Assembly: GCA_034439735.1 (NCBI GenBank)
Contig: JAWXAX010000090.1
Coordinates: 1-61,034, forward strand
Length of the DNA: 61,034 nucleotides
Reading direction: 5' to 3'
Source of the DNA: Rhodothermales bacterium
Lineage (GTDB): Bacteria; Bacteroidota; Rhodothermia; Rhodothermales; JAHQVL01
Below the pieces are notes generated by a model, which had not been told where the DNA came from, ran no database searches, and saw only the letters and a list, made by a program, of their open reading frames with translations. How positions within the stretch are numbered: the stretch's first letter is position 1; each line of letters opens with the position of its first letter. Positions 53,801-61,034 of this stretch are shown here, piece by piece. The position numbers were made by a program, and so were the translations under genes.

Positions 53801-54187
53801 CTATCGGTCCAGTTCTTCTCCCGTGGTCTTTGCAAAGCGAACCCAACGTCCACGCCCGGTCTCCGGATCTTCAATCCGTTTCCGGCCCACGCGGGTCCGA
53901 TTCCCGTTTCCATCGATCGGCATAACGTTGGAAATATGGATCGGCATCTCACGCTGGATACGGCCGCCCTGGGGATACAACTGATTGGGCTTCGTGTGTC
54001 GAATGCGGATGTTCACGCCTTCGATGATCACGCGGTCCTTCTCAGGATAAATCCGAAGCACTTTCCCGACATACCCTTTCTGACGGTCGGAAGTGAGCGA
54101 CTTCGCACTGGTGATAGCCTTATTCAGCATCACCATGTCCCCTTTTTTAATGTGCAGCTTTTTCTGCTTGTTCTTCGTGCGAGGCAT
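53801..54187 (-). CDS. rplX: Ribosomal protein L24
   Basis: Assembly-initiating large-subunit protein, 128 residues. The KOW-type motif is in KKGDMVMLNKAITSAKSLTS and KGYVGKVLRIYPEKDRVIIE, followed by GVNIRIRHTKPNQLYPQGGR and IQREMPIHISNVMPID. It is about 25 residues longer than E. coli L24; the extra residues are the Arg/Lys-rich C-terminus. The spacing to rplN upstream is 80 nt. Confidence 0.97.
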   Translation of the reverse strand: MPRTKNKQKKLHIKKGDMVMLNKAITSAKSLTSDRQKGYVGKVLRIYPEKDRVIIEGVNIRIRHTKPNQLYPQGGRIQREMPIHISNVMPIDGNGNRTRVGRKRIEDPETGRGRWVRFAKTTGEELDR

Positions 54188-54267
54188 GATGCTACGAGTT
54201 CAATTGAGTTTGCACACAGGTTGCACAACAATGGCCGGCTTGATCGAGCCGGCGCCTTCGGTTGGGT

Positions 54268-54636
54268 TCAAAGTACTTCCGGAGCCAGTGACACGATGCG
54301 CATGAATTGCTTCTCACGCAGTTCGCGCGCCACGGGTCCAAAAATACGCGTTCCCCTCGGCTCGTCGTTGTTGTCAAGCAACACGGCGGCGTTCTCATCG
54401 AAACGAATGTATGTACCGTCCTTGCGTCGAAATTCCTTGCGGGTGCGTACGACAACGGCCGGGCTCACCTCGCCTTTTTTCACATTGCCGCCCGGAATGG
54501 CGGACTTGACGCTGACGATAATCTTGTCTCCGACACGGGCATAACGGCGTTTCGTGCCGCCGAGAACACGGATGCAGAGCACTTCTTTGGCGCCGCTATT
54601 GTCGGCTACGGCGAGTCTGGTTTCCTGCTGGATCAT
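54268..54636 (-). CDS. rplN: Ribosomal protein L14
   Basis: Large-subunit interface protein, 122 residues. Motifs: [120 protein letters not shown]. It is fully canonical in length and sequence. Confidence 0.99.
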   Translation of the reverse strand: MIQQETRLAVADNSGAKEVLCIRVLGGTKRRYARVGDKIIVSVKSAIPGGNVKKGEVSPAVVVRTRKEFRRKDGTYIRFDENAAVLLDNNDEPRGTRIFGPVARELREKQFMRIVSLAPEVL

Positions 54637-54716
54637 GGCTTATGAAGTCTATTATACTGTGAGCGATACCCGGGAAGCACGCTTACGCGGACCGTCAGGC
54701 CGCACGCTTGCCGCTT

Positions 54717-54983
54717 CTACTTGGCCCGTTCGATGATTTCGACCAGACGCCAGCGCTTGTTCTTGCTCAGAGGGCGCGTTTCCATAATGCGGACCGTGTC
54801 CCCTTCCCGTGCGTCGTTCGTCTCGTCGTGGGCCATCAGCTTGCTCGTCTGCTTGATGAACTTGCCATAGATCGGGTGCTTTACCTGACGCTTGATGGCG
54901 ATGCTGATCGTCTTGTTCATCTTCGCGCTCACGACGACGCCGATGCGCTCTTTCCTTCTGTTGCGGATTTCTTCTGTTGCCAT
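54717..54983 (-). CDS. rpsQ: Ribosomal protein S17
   Basis: Small-subunit OB-fold protein, 88 residues from the ATG at 54983. Motifs: [79 protein letters not shown] start 42 nt upstream is possible but the added residues do not match the family. Confidence 0.97.
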   Translation of the reverse strand: MATEEIRNRRKERIGVVVSAKMNKTISIAIKRQVKHPIYGKFIKQTSKLMAHDETNDAREGDTVRIMETRPLSKNKRWRLVEIIERAK

Positions 54984-55044
54984 GGTATGCTGGGGCTTGG
55001 TGAGCCGTAAACCGTACCTCACCAACTACCCGTTTGGTGTGCTC

Positions 55045-55254
55045 TCAGGCTGCCGTGCCGGCCGCCGTGGATTCTTTCTGGGTGAGGATGGTGCTCAGGC
55101 GAGCAATAAGCCGGCGAGCGGTCCGCATCTGGATCGGGTTCTGCACGTCGGCAATCGCGTGCTGGAACGACAGGTGGTCCAGCTGCGCCTTCTCCTCGCG
55201 GATCCGCTGACGAATTTCGTCTGCGCTCATCTCTCTAATTTCTTTCGCTTTCAT
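55045..55254 (-). CDS. rpmC: Ribosomal protein L29
   Basis: A 69-residue helical protein at the peptide exit tunnel. It begins MKAKEIREMSADEIRQRIRE, then EKAQLDHLSFQHAIADVQNP, IQMRTARRLIARLSTILTQK. The conserved Q..R..R..IAR...IL pattern is intact. It lies between rplP and rpsQ as usual. Confidence 0.97.
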   Translation of the reverse strand: MKAKEIREMSADEIRQRIREEKAQLDHLSFQHAIADVQNPIQMRTARRLIARLSTILTQKESTAAGTAA

Positions 55255-55286
55255 CTCGGCGTCCTGTTAATCGGCCCGCATCCGGG

Positions 55287-55715
55287 TCATGTCGCTTCGT
55301 GATAGTCAGGCCTGGTTACAAACTTCGTCTTGATGGGCAGCTTCTGCTGCGCCAGGGCAAGCGCCTCCTTGGCGAGGTCCTGCGGGACATCGCCGCCGAT
55401 TTCAAAGAGCACGTTGCCCGGGCGCACAACGGCTACCCAGAACTCCGGCGCGCCCTTACCTTTACCCATTCGGGTTTCGGCCGGCTTCTTCGTAATCGGC
55501 TTGTCCGGGAAGATGCGGATCCATACGCGGCCCGCACGCTTCATGCGGCGGGTCATCGCGATACGAGCCGCCTCGATCTGGCGGCTTGTGATCCGGCCCG
55601 GCTCCAGCGCCTTGATCCCGAAATCACCAAAGTTGATCACCGTTCCGCGGGTCGCATTCCCTTTGATGCGACCTTTCTGGTGCCGACGGAACTTTGTGCG
55701 CTTGGGCATTAACAT
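55287..55715 (-). CDS. rplP: Ribosomal protein L16
   Basis: Large-subunit protein that organises the A-site tRNA region, 142 residues. Motifs: [100 protein letters not shown]. Both ATGs of MLM are possible; the first gives the classical L16 start. Confidence 0.98.
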   Translation of the reverse strand: MLMPKRTKFRRHQKGRIKGNATRGTVINFGDFGIKALEPGRITSRQIEAARIAMTRRMKRAGRVWIRIFPDKPITKKPAETRMGKGKGAPEFWVAVVRPGNVLFEIGGDVPQDLAKEALALAQQKLPIKTKFVTRPDYHEAT

Positions 55716-55765
55716 GACGTCACCTACTCTCCTTCAATAGTTGAATGGTCTGGCTACCCGTGCGA

Positions 55766-56524
55766 TTATTCAGCGCCCGGCTTTCCACCGGCGCCAGGCT
55801 TACCGCCCGTACGGCCCCGGCGCTGACGACGCTGACGCTGCGGCGGCATCTGCTGCATCTGCTGGCGCTGGGCCTGGACGTTCGGGCTGAGGTCGGGCTT
55901 GCCGATGATCTCGCCGCGGAATATCCATACCTTGACCCCCAGGGTACCGTAGATGGTGAAGGCGGTGGCCTCGGCGTAGTCGATGTCGGCACGAACCGTG
56001 TGCAGCGGCACACGGCCCTCGAGGTATTGCTCGGTACGGCCCATCTCAGCACCGCCCAGCCGGCCTCCAACCTTGATACGGACGCCTTCGGCGCCCATTC
56101 GCATGGCCGCCGTGATCGCCTGCTTCATGGCGCGTCGGAACGACACTCGCCCTGCCAGCTGCTGCGCCACGTTCTGGGCCACAAGGCTCGCATCCAACTC
56201 AGGACGTTTGATCTCCGTAATGTTGATCTGAATGTCCTTATTGGTCAGCTTCTTTAACTCCTCGCGGAGTTTTTCCACCTCGGCGCCACCCCGGCCGATA
56301 ACTACGCCCGGCCGGCTCGTGTGCAGCGTGAGGATGACGCGCTTCGGCGTTCGTTCGATCACCACGCGGCTGAGCCCGGCGCGCTTGAGGCGCGCAATGA
56401 GGTACTTGCGGATTTCTTCGTCTTCCACAAGCTTTTCGGCGAAATCCTTTTCCGCGTACCAGTTGGAATCCCAGCCCCGGATGATGCCGAGGCGAAAGCC
56501 GATCGGATTGGTTTTCTGACCCAC
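55766..56524 (-). CDS. rpsC: Ribosomal protein S3
   Basis: Small-subunit mRNA-entry protein with a type II KH domain, 252 residues. Motifs: [60 protein letters not shown] (KH GxxG), [40 protein letters not shown], and [19 protein letters not shown]. The final 35 residues are a Gln/Met/Arg/Gly-rich tail not found in E. coli S3. Confidence 0.98.
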   Translation of the reverse strand: MGQKTNPIGFRLGIIRGWDSNWYAEKDFAEKLVEDEEIRKYLIARLKRAGLSRVVIERTPKRVILTLHTSRPGVVIGRGGAEVEKLREELKKLTNKDIQINITEIKRPELDASLVAQNVAQQLAGRVSFRRAMKQAITAAMRMGAEGVRIKVGGRLGGAEMGRTEQYLEGRVPLHTVRADIDYAEATAFTIYGTLGVKVWIFRGEIIGKPDLSPNVQAQRQQMQQMPPQRQRRQRRGRTGGKPGAGGKPGAE

Positions 56525-56595
56525 TGTAAAGTCCTGTGCTGTTAGAAAATTAGCGTGTGGCGCGCGTCATTTGCGCCGGCTGGCGACTCGCGCCG

Positions 56596-56961
56596 TTAGG
56601 CCCCTGCCCCTTCGGTGTCGGCCTTCGTGCCGACAATGACGGTCAGGTGGCTCGTCCGTTTCAGGATCGGTTGGGCGCGGCCACGCGGTCCCGGACGGTA
56701 CCGCTTGAAGCTTGGACCCACATCGACCCGGATTTCCCGGACGATCAGTTCATTTTCGTCGAAGCGCTGGTCCTGATGTTGATCCATCAGGTTGTGCACG
56801 GCCGACAAAATGGTTTTGCGAACCGTATCGGTCGCTTTCTGCGGCAAGAAGTTCAACGCGCTGATCGCTTCCGAGACGCGCTGCCCACGTACCACGTTAA
56901 CAACGGGGCGCATTTTCATCGGAGAACTCCGGATAAATTTACGTACAGCCTTGGCCTGCAT
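56596..56961 (-). CDS. rplV: Ribosomal protein L22
   Basis: Large-subunit protein lining the exit tunnel, 121 residues. Motifs: AKAVRKFIRSSPMKMRPVVN, VVRGQRVSEAISALNFLPQK, AHNL-type segment LSAVHNLMDQHQDQRFDENE, VGPSFKRYRPGPRGRAQPIL, KRTSHLTVIVGTK. The RYRPGPRGRA block near the tunnel loop is typical. Confidence 0.98.
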   Translation of the reverse strand: MQAKAVRKFIRSSPMKMRPVVNVVRGQRVSEAISALNFLPQKATDTVRKTILSAVHNLMDQHQDQRFDENELIVREIRVDVGPSFKRYRPGPRGRAQPILKRTSHLTVIVGTKADTEGAGA

Positions 56962-57074
56962 AACCTGACCGATTCGGTTTGATCTAACCGGGACACCCCG
57001 GTCGATACTATGTAAGGATACCGTAAAGGATCCGTGTAAGGATCGCGTGATGGCTACACGCGAAAGGGCGGCGC

Positions 57075-57344
57075 CTACTTTCTCTTTTCGCCGGAGTGAC
57101 CACGGAACGTACGGGTCGGCGCAAACTCGCCCAGGCGATGCCCTACCATGTTCTCCGTGATGTACACCGGGATAAACTGCTTGCCATTGTGCACGGCAAA
57201 GGTGTGCCCGACAAAGTCCGGCGCAATCATCGACGCGCGGCTCCAGGTCTTGATCACCTTCTTCTTGCCGGCATCGTTCAACACCGACACCTTGCGCTGC
57301 AGCTTATAGTGTACGAACGGTCCTTTCTTGAGTGAGCGTGCCAT
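57075..57344 (-). CDS. rpsS: Ribosomal protein S19
   Basis: Small-subunit head protein, 89 residues. Motifs: [81 protein letters not shown] 113-nt gap precedes rplV downstream; I see no gene in it. Confidence 0.99.
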   Translation of the reverse strand: MARSLKKGPFVHYKLQRKVSVLNDAGKKKVIKTWSRASMIAPDFVGHTFAVHNGKQFIPVYITENMVGHRLGEFAPTRTFRGHSGEKRK

Positions 57345-57395
57345 ACGATAATTGAGTCAACTCGTTTGCGCTGAGGAAAAAGAGACGCTGCCCGG

Positions 57396-58220
57396 TTATT
57401 TCTTGCGGCGACGGATGATGTAGCGATCCGACAGATTCCGCTTGCGGCGCGTCTTGAAACCCTTGGCCGGGACGCCGGTCGGGGAGCGCGGATGACCACC
57501 CGATGCCTTGCCTTCACCACCGCCCATCGGGTGGTCGACAGGGTTCATGGCCACACCACGTACCTTAGGCCGAATGCCCAGCCAGCGCTTGCGGCCGGCC
57601 TTGCCGTAATCGATGTTGTTGTGATCCGGATTGCTGGTTGTCCCCAGCGTCGCCATACACTGTACCGGCACCATGCGCGTCTCGCCCGAGGGAAGACGGA
57701 GGGTGGCATACGTCCCTTCCCGGGCCGTCAACTGGGCGAACGTGCCGGCCGAACGAGCGAGCTGAGCGCCTTTGCCCGGCTTCATCTCGATCGCATGCAC
57801 AAACGACCCCACCGGCACCTGCGCCAGGGGCAGGCAGTTGCCAGGCTCCGGGGGCGAACCCGGGCCGTTGAGCAGGGTCATCCCGACCGTGATCTCGTTC
57901 GGCGCGATGATGTAGCGCTTCTCGCCATCGGCGTATACCAGCAATGCAATACGGGCCGAGCGATTCGGATCGTATTCAATGCTCGCCACGCGCGCCGGAA
58001 TGCCAAGCTTGTTGCGCTTGAAGTCGATGATGCGGTAGCGGCGCTTGTGACCCCCACCCTGGTGGCGGACCGTAATGCGACCCAGGTTGTTGCGGCCGCT
58101 CATGCTTTTCAGCGGCGCAAGAAGGCTCTTCTCCGGCTCCCACTTGGTGATGGTGTCGAACGCGGATACCGATCGTTGCCGTTGACCCGGCGTATTGGGT
58201 TTGTACTGTCGAATAGCCAT
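57396..58220 (-). CDS. rplB: Ribosomal protein L2
   Basis: Universal large-subunit protein near the peptidyl-transferase centre, 274 residues. Motifs: [80 protein letters not shown], and the catalytic-centre block [20 protein letters not shown], including the His in VDHPMGG that is essential in other bacteria. Confidence 0.99.
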   Translation of the reverse strand: MAIRQYKPNTPGQRQRSVSAFDTITKWEPEKSLLAPLKSMSGRNNLGRITVRHQGGGHKRRYRIIDFKRNKLGIPARVASIEYDPNRSARIALLVYADGEKRYIIAPNEITVGMTLLNGPGSPPEPGNCLPLAQVPVGSFVHAIEMKPGKGAQLARSAGTFAQLTAREGTYATLRLPSGETRMVPVQCMATLGTTSNPDHNNIDYGKAGRKRWLGIRPKVRGVAMNPVDHPMGGGEGKASGGHPRSPTGVPAKGFKTRRKRNLSDRYIIRRRKK

Positions 58221-58246
58221 GGCTCTGTCGTTACGTCTACCGCGCG

Positions 58247-58546
58247 TTACACGTTCTCAAAGAAATCGATTGGCGAGCTGCCCGGCTGCAGCGTCACGAT
58301 CGCCCGTTTGTAGGATGCCGTGCTGCCCGAGACAAGGCCGCGCTTCGTAAACTGCCGGCGGCGTTTGCCCCGCACGTTCAGCGTCCGCACTTCCTTGATC
58401 TGCACGCCCGGGTAGCGCGATTCAATCGCTTTGCGAATTTCAATCTTGTTTGCGCCCGAATCGACCACGAAGGCATAATGACTAGCCTCCATGAGATGCG
58501 ACATCTTCTCCGTCACAAAGGGCCGCAACAATATCTGTTTGTTCAT
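58247..58546 (-). CDS. rplW: Ribosomal protein L23
   Basis: Exit-tunnel protein and docking site for trigger factor and SRP, 99 residues. Motifs: [80 protein letters not shown]. It starts 35 nt after the end of rplD. Confidence 0.98.
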   Translation of the reverse strand: MNKQILLRPFVTEKMSHLMEASHYAFVVDSGANKIEIRKAIESRYPGVQIKEVRTLNVRGKRRRQFTKRGLVSGSTASYKRAIVTLQPGSSPIDFFENV

Positions 58547-58581
58547 GATCGCTCCTTTTACACGTATGCGTCTTCAAGACC

Positions 58582-59292
58582 TCAAGCGGTCGGTTCGGAA
58601 GGGGGTTGTGCACCCTTTTTGCTCGATGCTTTGCGCGCCGCTGCCGCCACGGGAGGAGCCTCGACGGCCCCGAGCACGCGACCCAACGAATCGATCGCGC
58701 CCTCCTGCAGCACCAAGACCTTCGCGTTCAACACGTCGAGGGTCGATACCGCGTCCGCATTCAGCACCTGCAGCTTCGGAATATTGCGGCCCGAACGGTA
58801 TGCGTTCACATCCACCCCATTCGTAAGCAACAGCACCTTGGATCCGGCCAGGCCAAGTGCGGCGAGCATCGCCACCATCGCCCCGGTGTCCGGAGATTCG
58901 AACTTGAAGTCCTCCACGATGCGAATGGCATCCGCAGTCGCCTTGTAGCTCAGCGCGGAGCGGCGAGCCAATTGCGTTGTCTTCTTGTTCACCTTGAAGG
59001 AATAGTCACGCGGACGGGGACCGAAGATCGTACCACCACTCCGACGAAGCGGCGATTTGGCCGAGCCGGCACGCGCGCCGCCCGTCCCCTTCTGGCGAAA
59101 CAATTTCCGTGTACTGCCGGCGACTTCCGCGCGTTCCTTGGCTTTATGCGTGCCCTGGCGTCCGCCGGCCTGAATACGGCGGATGTCCAACCAGATCGTG
59201 TGATCGTTGGGCTCTATGCCAAACACCGTGGCGTCCAGAGCAACCGAGCGCCCTGTTTCCTTGCCGTCTTGTTGAAGGACCTTGAGTTTCAT
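58582..59292 (-). CDS. rplD: Ribosomal protein L4
   Basis: Large-subunit assembly protein with an extended tunnel loop, 236 residues. Motifs: DIRRIQAGGRQGTHKAKERA, EVAGSTRKLFRQKGTGGARA, GSAKSPLRRSGGTIFGPRPR, DYSFKVNKKTTQLARRSALS. The last 25 residues are an Ala/Lys/Pro-rich tail. In E. coli L4 represses the S10 operon; no leader structure could be assigned here. Confidence 0.98.
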   Translation of the reverse strand: MKLKVLQQDGKETGRSVALDATVFGIEPNDHTIWLDIRRIQAGGRQGTHKAKERAEVAGSTRKLFRQKGTGGARAGSAKSPLRRSGGTIFGPRPRDYSFKVNKKTTQLARRSALSYKATADAIRIVEDFKFESPDTGAMVAMLAALGLAGSKVLLLTNGVDVNAYRSGRNIPKLQVLNADAVSTLDVLNAKVLVLQEGAIDSLGRVLGAVEAPPVAAAARKASSKKGAQPPSEPTA

Positions 59293-59355
59293 GTTCTTCC
59301 GTTCGCTATGCGTTACTGCTCGACCGGCGCCTCGGCGCTTCGGTCTATCTCACGG

Positions 59356-59985
59356 TTACTTGCGGTGAATCTCCACCATTCCGTTTTTGGGACCGGGGAC
59401 AGCGCCCCGCACCAGAATTACCTGATGCTCCGGGTAGATGCGCACTACCTGCAGGTTGAGGACCTTCACCCGGCTGTCACCCATGTGGCCCGCCATCCGC
59501 ATCCCCTTCACTACGCGCGAAGGAAAGGAGGAAGCGCCGATTGAACCCGGTGCGCGTCCGCGGTTGTGCTGGCCATGCGTGCGCATACCGACACCGCTAA
59601 ACCCGTGGCGTCGAACCACACCCTGAAAACCTTTTCCCTTCGAAGTCCCGACTACGTGTACGATGTCGCCCACATTGAACAAGGATTCCACGCGAGCTTC
59701 CGCTCCCAGCTCGACCGGTTCCGCGAAGTCGCGAAACTCGGCTACAAAGCGTTTGGGGGTCGTGCCGGCTTTCGCAAAGTGCCCTTTCTGGGCCTTGGTG
59801 GTTCGTTTTTCTTTGCGTTCGCCGAAGCTCAGCTGCACGGCGTCATACCCGTCCGCCCCATCCGACGTTTTGACCTGCGTCACCACATTCGGGCCGGCTT
59901 CAATGACCGTGCATGGGATACTGTTTCCAGCTTCATCGAAAATGCTGGTCATCCCTATCTTTTTTCCGATCAATCCGCTACTCAT
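59356..59985 (-). CDS. rplC: Ribosomal protein L3
   Basis: Large-subunit assembly initiator, 209 residues. Motifs: [120 protein letters not shown]. Unlike the usual order, the gene before it is not rpsJ but a lipoprotein gene. Confidence 0.99.
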   Translation of the reverse strand: MSSGLIGKKIGMTSIFDEAGNSIPCTVIEAGPNVVTQVKTSDGADGYDAVQLSFGERKEKRTTKAQKGHFAKAGTTPKRFVAEFRDFAEPVELGAEARVESLFNVGDIVHVVGTSKGKGFQGVVRRHGFSGVGMRTHGQHNRGRAPGSIGASSFPSRVVKGMRMAGHMGDSRVKVLNLQVVRIYPEHQVILVRGAVPGPKNGMVEIHRK

Positions 59986-60054
59986 GGCTCTATACGATTC
60001 TATTGCCCGGGCTCGTTAAGGAGCCGTTTCTGGGGTTTGTGGCTTTCGCCAGTT

Positions 60055-60531
60055 TTAACTCGTCCGCTCGATGGTCAGCGTCACATCACCTGTCAGTAGC
60101 GATCCCGCTTCAGCGCCCAGGAGCGCCACGAGAACGGTGCTGTCGGCCGTCAATACGATGGTGTCCGCATCTTCGATGACATAATCGAATCCAAGGCTGA
60201 ACGGTACGCCGCTGAACGTCACCGCCAGCAGCAACTGCCGCGTGGCTTCGTTGACGGTATACGTACCCGCGAGGCTCACGTCTTCTTCCTCCGGCGCCAC
60301 GATATCAACCGTCAGGGCGTGCGAACCCTCCTCCTCAAGGCTCAACGTTAGCGTGCCGAGCTGGGAGAAAACGGCCGTTTTGTCGCCCTCCTCATCGGAG
60401 GCGCCGGTTAATTCCCAGGTGCCGATAAACTGCTCGAGATCACTCGTATCCTCCGTGCCGTCGCAGCCAACGGCCACGAAAACGAGCAGGAAAAAGGCCA
60501 GTGCCGGCAGAATAGGATGGGTTCGTTTCAT
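60055..60531 (-). CDS. Small lipocalin-like lipoprotein inserted in the S10 operon
   Basis: A 158-residue predicted lipoprotein. The signal MKRTHPILPALAFFLLVFVA ends in a lipobox-like AVGC (Cys23). The mature part begins with a short acidic linker and EQFIGTWELTG, the GxW start typical of lipocalin-like beta-barrels. It then alternates short beta strands (LGTLTLSLEEEGSHALTVDI, LAGTYTVNEATRQLLLAVTF, YVIEDADTIVLTADS). It is strongly acidic, unlike the basic ribosomal proteins around it. It lies 32 nt after rpsJ and 69 nt before rplC on the same strand, so it should be co-transcribed with them. No function is known to me, and no frame damage is visible. Confidence 0.85.
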   Translation of the reverse strand: MKRTHPILPALAFFLLVFVAVGCDGTEDTSDLEQFIGTWELTGASDEEGDKTAVFSQLGTLTLSLEEEGSHALTVDIVAPEEEDVSLAGTYTVNEATRQLLLAVTFSGVPFSLGFDYVIEDADTIVLTADSTVLVALLGAEAGSLLTGDVTLTIERTS

Positions 60532-60563
60532 CGCAGGGGAATACGTCTGGTGGGACGGTACGG

Positions 60564-60875
60564 TCAGACTTTGATTTCGACGTCCACTCCGCTCGGCAAT
60601 TCGAGCTTCATCAAGGCGTCGACCGTCTTGCTACTGGTCGACAATATGTCGATCAGTCGCTTGTGACTGCGCGTTTCGAACTGTTCGCGACTTTTCTTGT
60701 CGACATGCGGGCTACGCAAAACGGTGTAGATCGATTTCCGCGTAGGAAGCGGAATCGGGCCGCTCACCACAGCGCCCGTCTGTTTGACGGTGCGGATGAT
60801 CTTCTCTGCACTTTTGTCGATCAGGCTGTGGTCAAACGACTTCAGCTTGATGCGAATTTTCTGATGACTTGCCAT
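60564..60875 (-). CDS. rpsJ: Ribosomal protein S10
   Basis: Small-subunit head protein, also the NusE partner of NusB in antitermination, 103 residues. Motifs: [80 protein letters not shown]. It is the first complete gene of the S10 part and is separated from tuf by a heptamer element. Confidence 0.99.
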   Translation of the reverse strand: MASHQKIRIKLKSFDHSLIDKSAEKIIRTVKQTGAVVSGPIPLPTRKSIYTVLRSPHVDKKSREQFETRSHKRLIDILSTSSKTVDALMKLELPSGVDVEIKV

Positions 60876-60910
60876 CTTTGTTTCGTTCGAATCGTGCGTA
60901 CTCGGTCATC

Positions 60911-60984
60911 GGTAATAGTCGATTGGTGTTGGCCAATGAGGACTCATTAACCATTGACCATCAACTATTAACCATCAACCATTC
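60911..60984. repeat. Heptanucleotide inverted-arm element D
   Basis: Left arm (60911-60944) in degenerate 7-mers: GGTAATA, GTCGATT, GGTGTTG, GCCAATG. Right arm (60945-60984) in 7-mers: ATTAACC, ATTGACC, ATCAACT, ATTAACC, ATCAACC. The arms are approximate reverse complements, adjacent with almost no spacer. The element occupies the space between the tuf stop codon (2 nt away) and rpsJ, on the minus-strand transcript of the ribosomal cluster. Confidence 0.78.
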
Positions 60985-60986
60985 CT

Positions 60987-61034
60987 TTAGTCCAGAATCT
61001 TTGACACTACGCCGGCGCCCACCGTGCGGCCGCC
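60987..61034 (-). CDS. tuf: Elongation factor Tu, last 15 codons
   Basis: Only the 3' end is in the window. It reads GGRTVGAGVVSKILD and a TAA, which is the invariant C-terminus of EF-Tu (EGGRTVGAGVV.KI). EF-Tu delivers aminoacyl-tRNA to the ribosome. Its place upstream of rpsJ on the same strand is the common str-S10 junction. Confidence 0.93.
   Translation of the reverse strand, partial: GGRTVGAGVVSKILD

Overview
This is a high-GC chromosomal window from a member of the Bacteroidota/Rhodothermota lineage, most likely a Rhodothermales relative. The inference rests on gene content and signals. There is a TonB-dependent receptor with a carboxypeptidase-like N-terminal domain paired with a DUF4249 lipoprotein, an S9B dipeptidyl peptidase, a fused alpha-beta 2-oxoacid dehydrogenase E1, a DUF1460 amidase-like lipoprotein, MenG, and an Mrp ATPase without its usual CxxC. 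Recognisable Shine-Dalgarno sequences are rare upstream of the start codons. No tRNA, rRNA, CRISPR array, insertion sequence, integrase or phage gene was seen.

Layout. 1-6.4 kb: ddl (cut by the window edge), pyrC and a secreted DPP-IV on the minus strand, divergent from alr, so both enzymes of the D-Ala-D-Ala branch lie close together. 6.5-11 kb: a response regulator/histidine kinase pair and the E1 fusion. 11-18.2 kb: an outer-membrane-type protein coupled to a Tat/lipobox molybdopterin enzyme, a Cys/Met-metabolism PLP enzyme, a TPR lipoprotein and an unknown 310-residue protein, with many palindromic intergenic repeats. 18.2-24 kb: Hsp20, a second two-component pair, a secreted unknown, a Nudix CoA pyrophosphatase, a SufE-like protein and a DUF4249 lipoprotein. 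24-31.5 kb: TonB receptor, Mrp, Ppx/GppA, PrmA and a secreted protein made of four copies of an unrecognised domain. 31.7-34.9 kb: a partner-switching module (membrane SpoIIE-type phosphatase, STAS antagonist, RsbW-like kinase). 35-44 kb: menG, pfkA, a DUF1460 lipoprotein, aat, an orphan biotin carrier protein, a DUF1080 protein, then the minus-strand run rel, HU, ruvX, def.

44-61 kb is one long minus-strand S10-spc-alpha cluster: tuf (partial), rpsJ, [lipoprotein], rplC-rplD-rplW-rplB-rpsS-rplV-rpsC-rplP-rpmC-rpsQ-rplN-rplX-rplE-rpsN-rpsH-rplF-rplR-rpsE-rpmD-rplO-secY-map-infA-rpmJ-rpsM-rpsK-rpsD-rpoA-rplQ. It ends in a clear intrinsic terminator. A small lipoprotein gene sits between rpsJ and rplC, which is not a usual position for such a gene. 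S4, S14 and L36 are all cysteine-poor, zinc-free forms.

The most unusual DNA signal is a set of four intergenic elements built from degenerate tandem heptanucleotides. In each, a left arm (GG-containing 7-mers) is followed by a right arm of reverse-complementary 7-mers, so the element can fold into a long imperfect hairpin. Each copy has its own locally homogenised heptamer and each fits closely between gene ends. At least five further kinds of short palindromic repeat lie in the 11-18 kb gaps.
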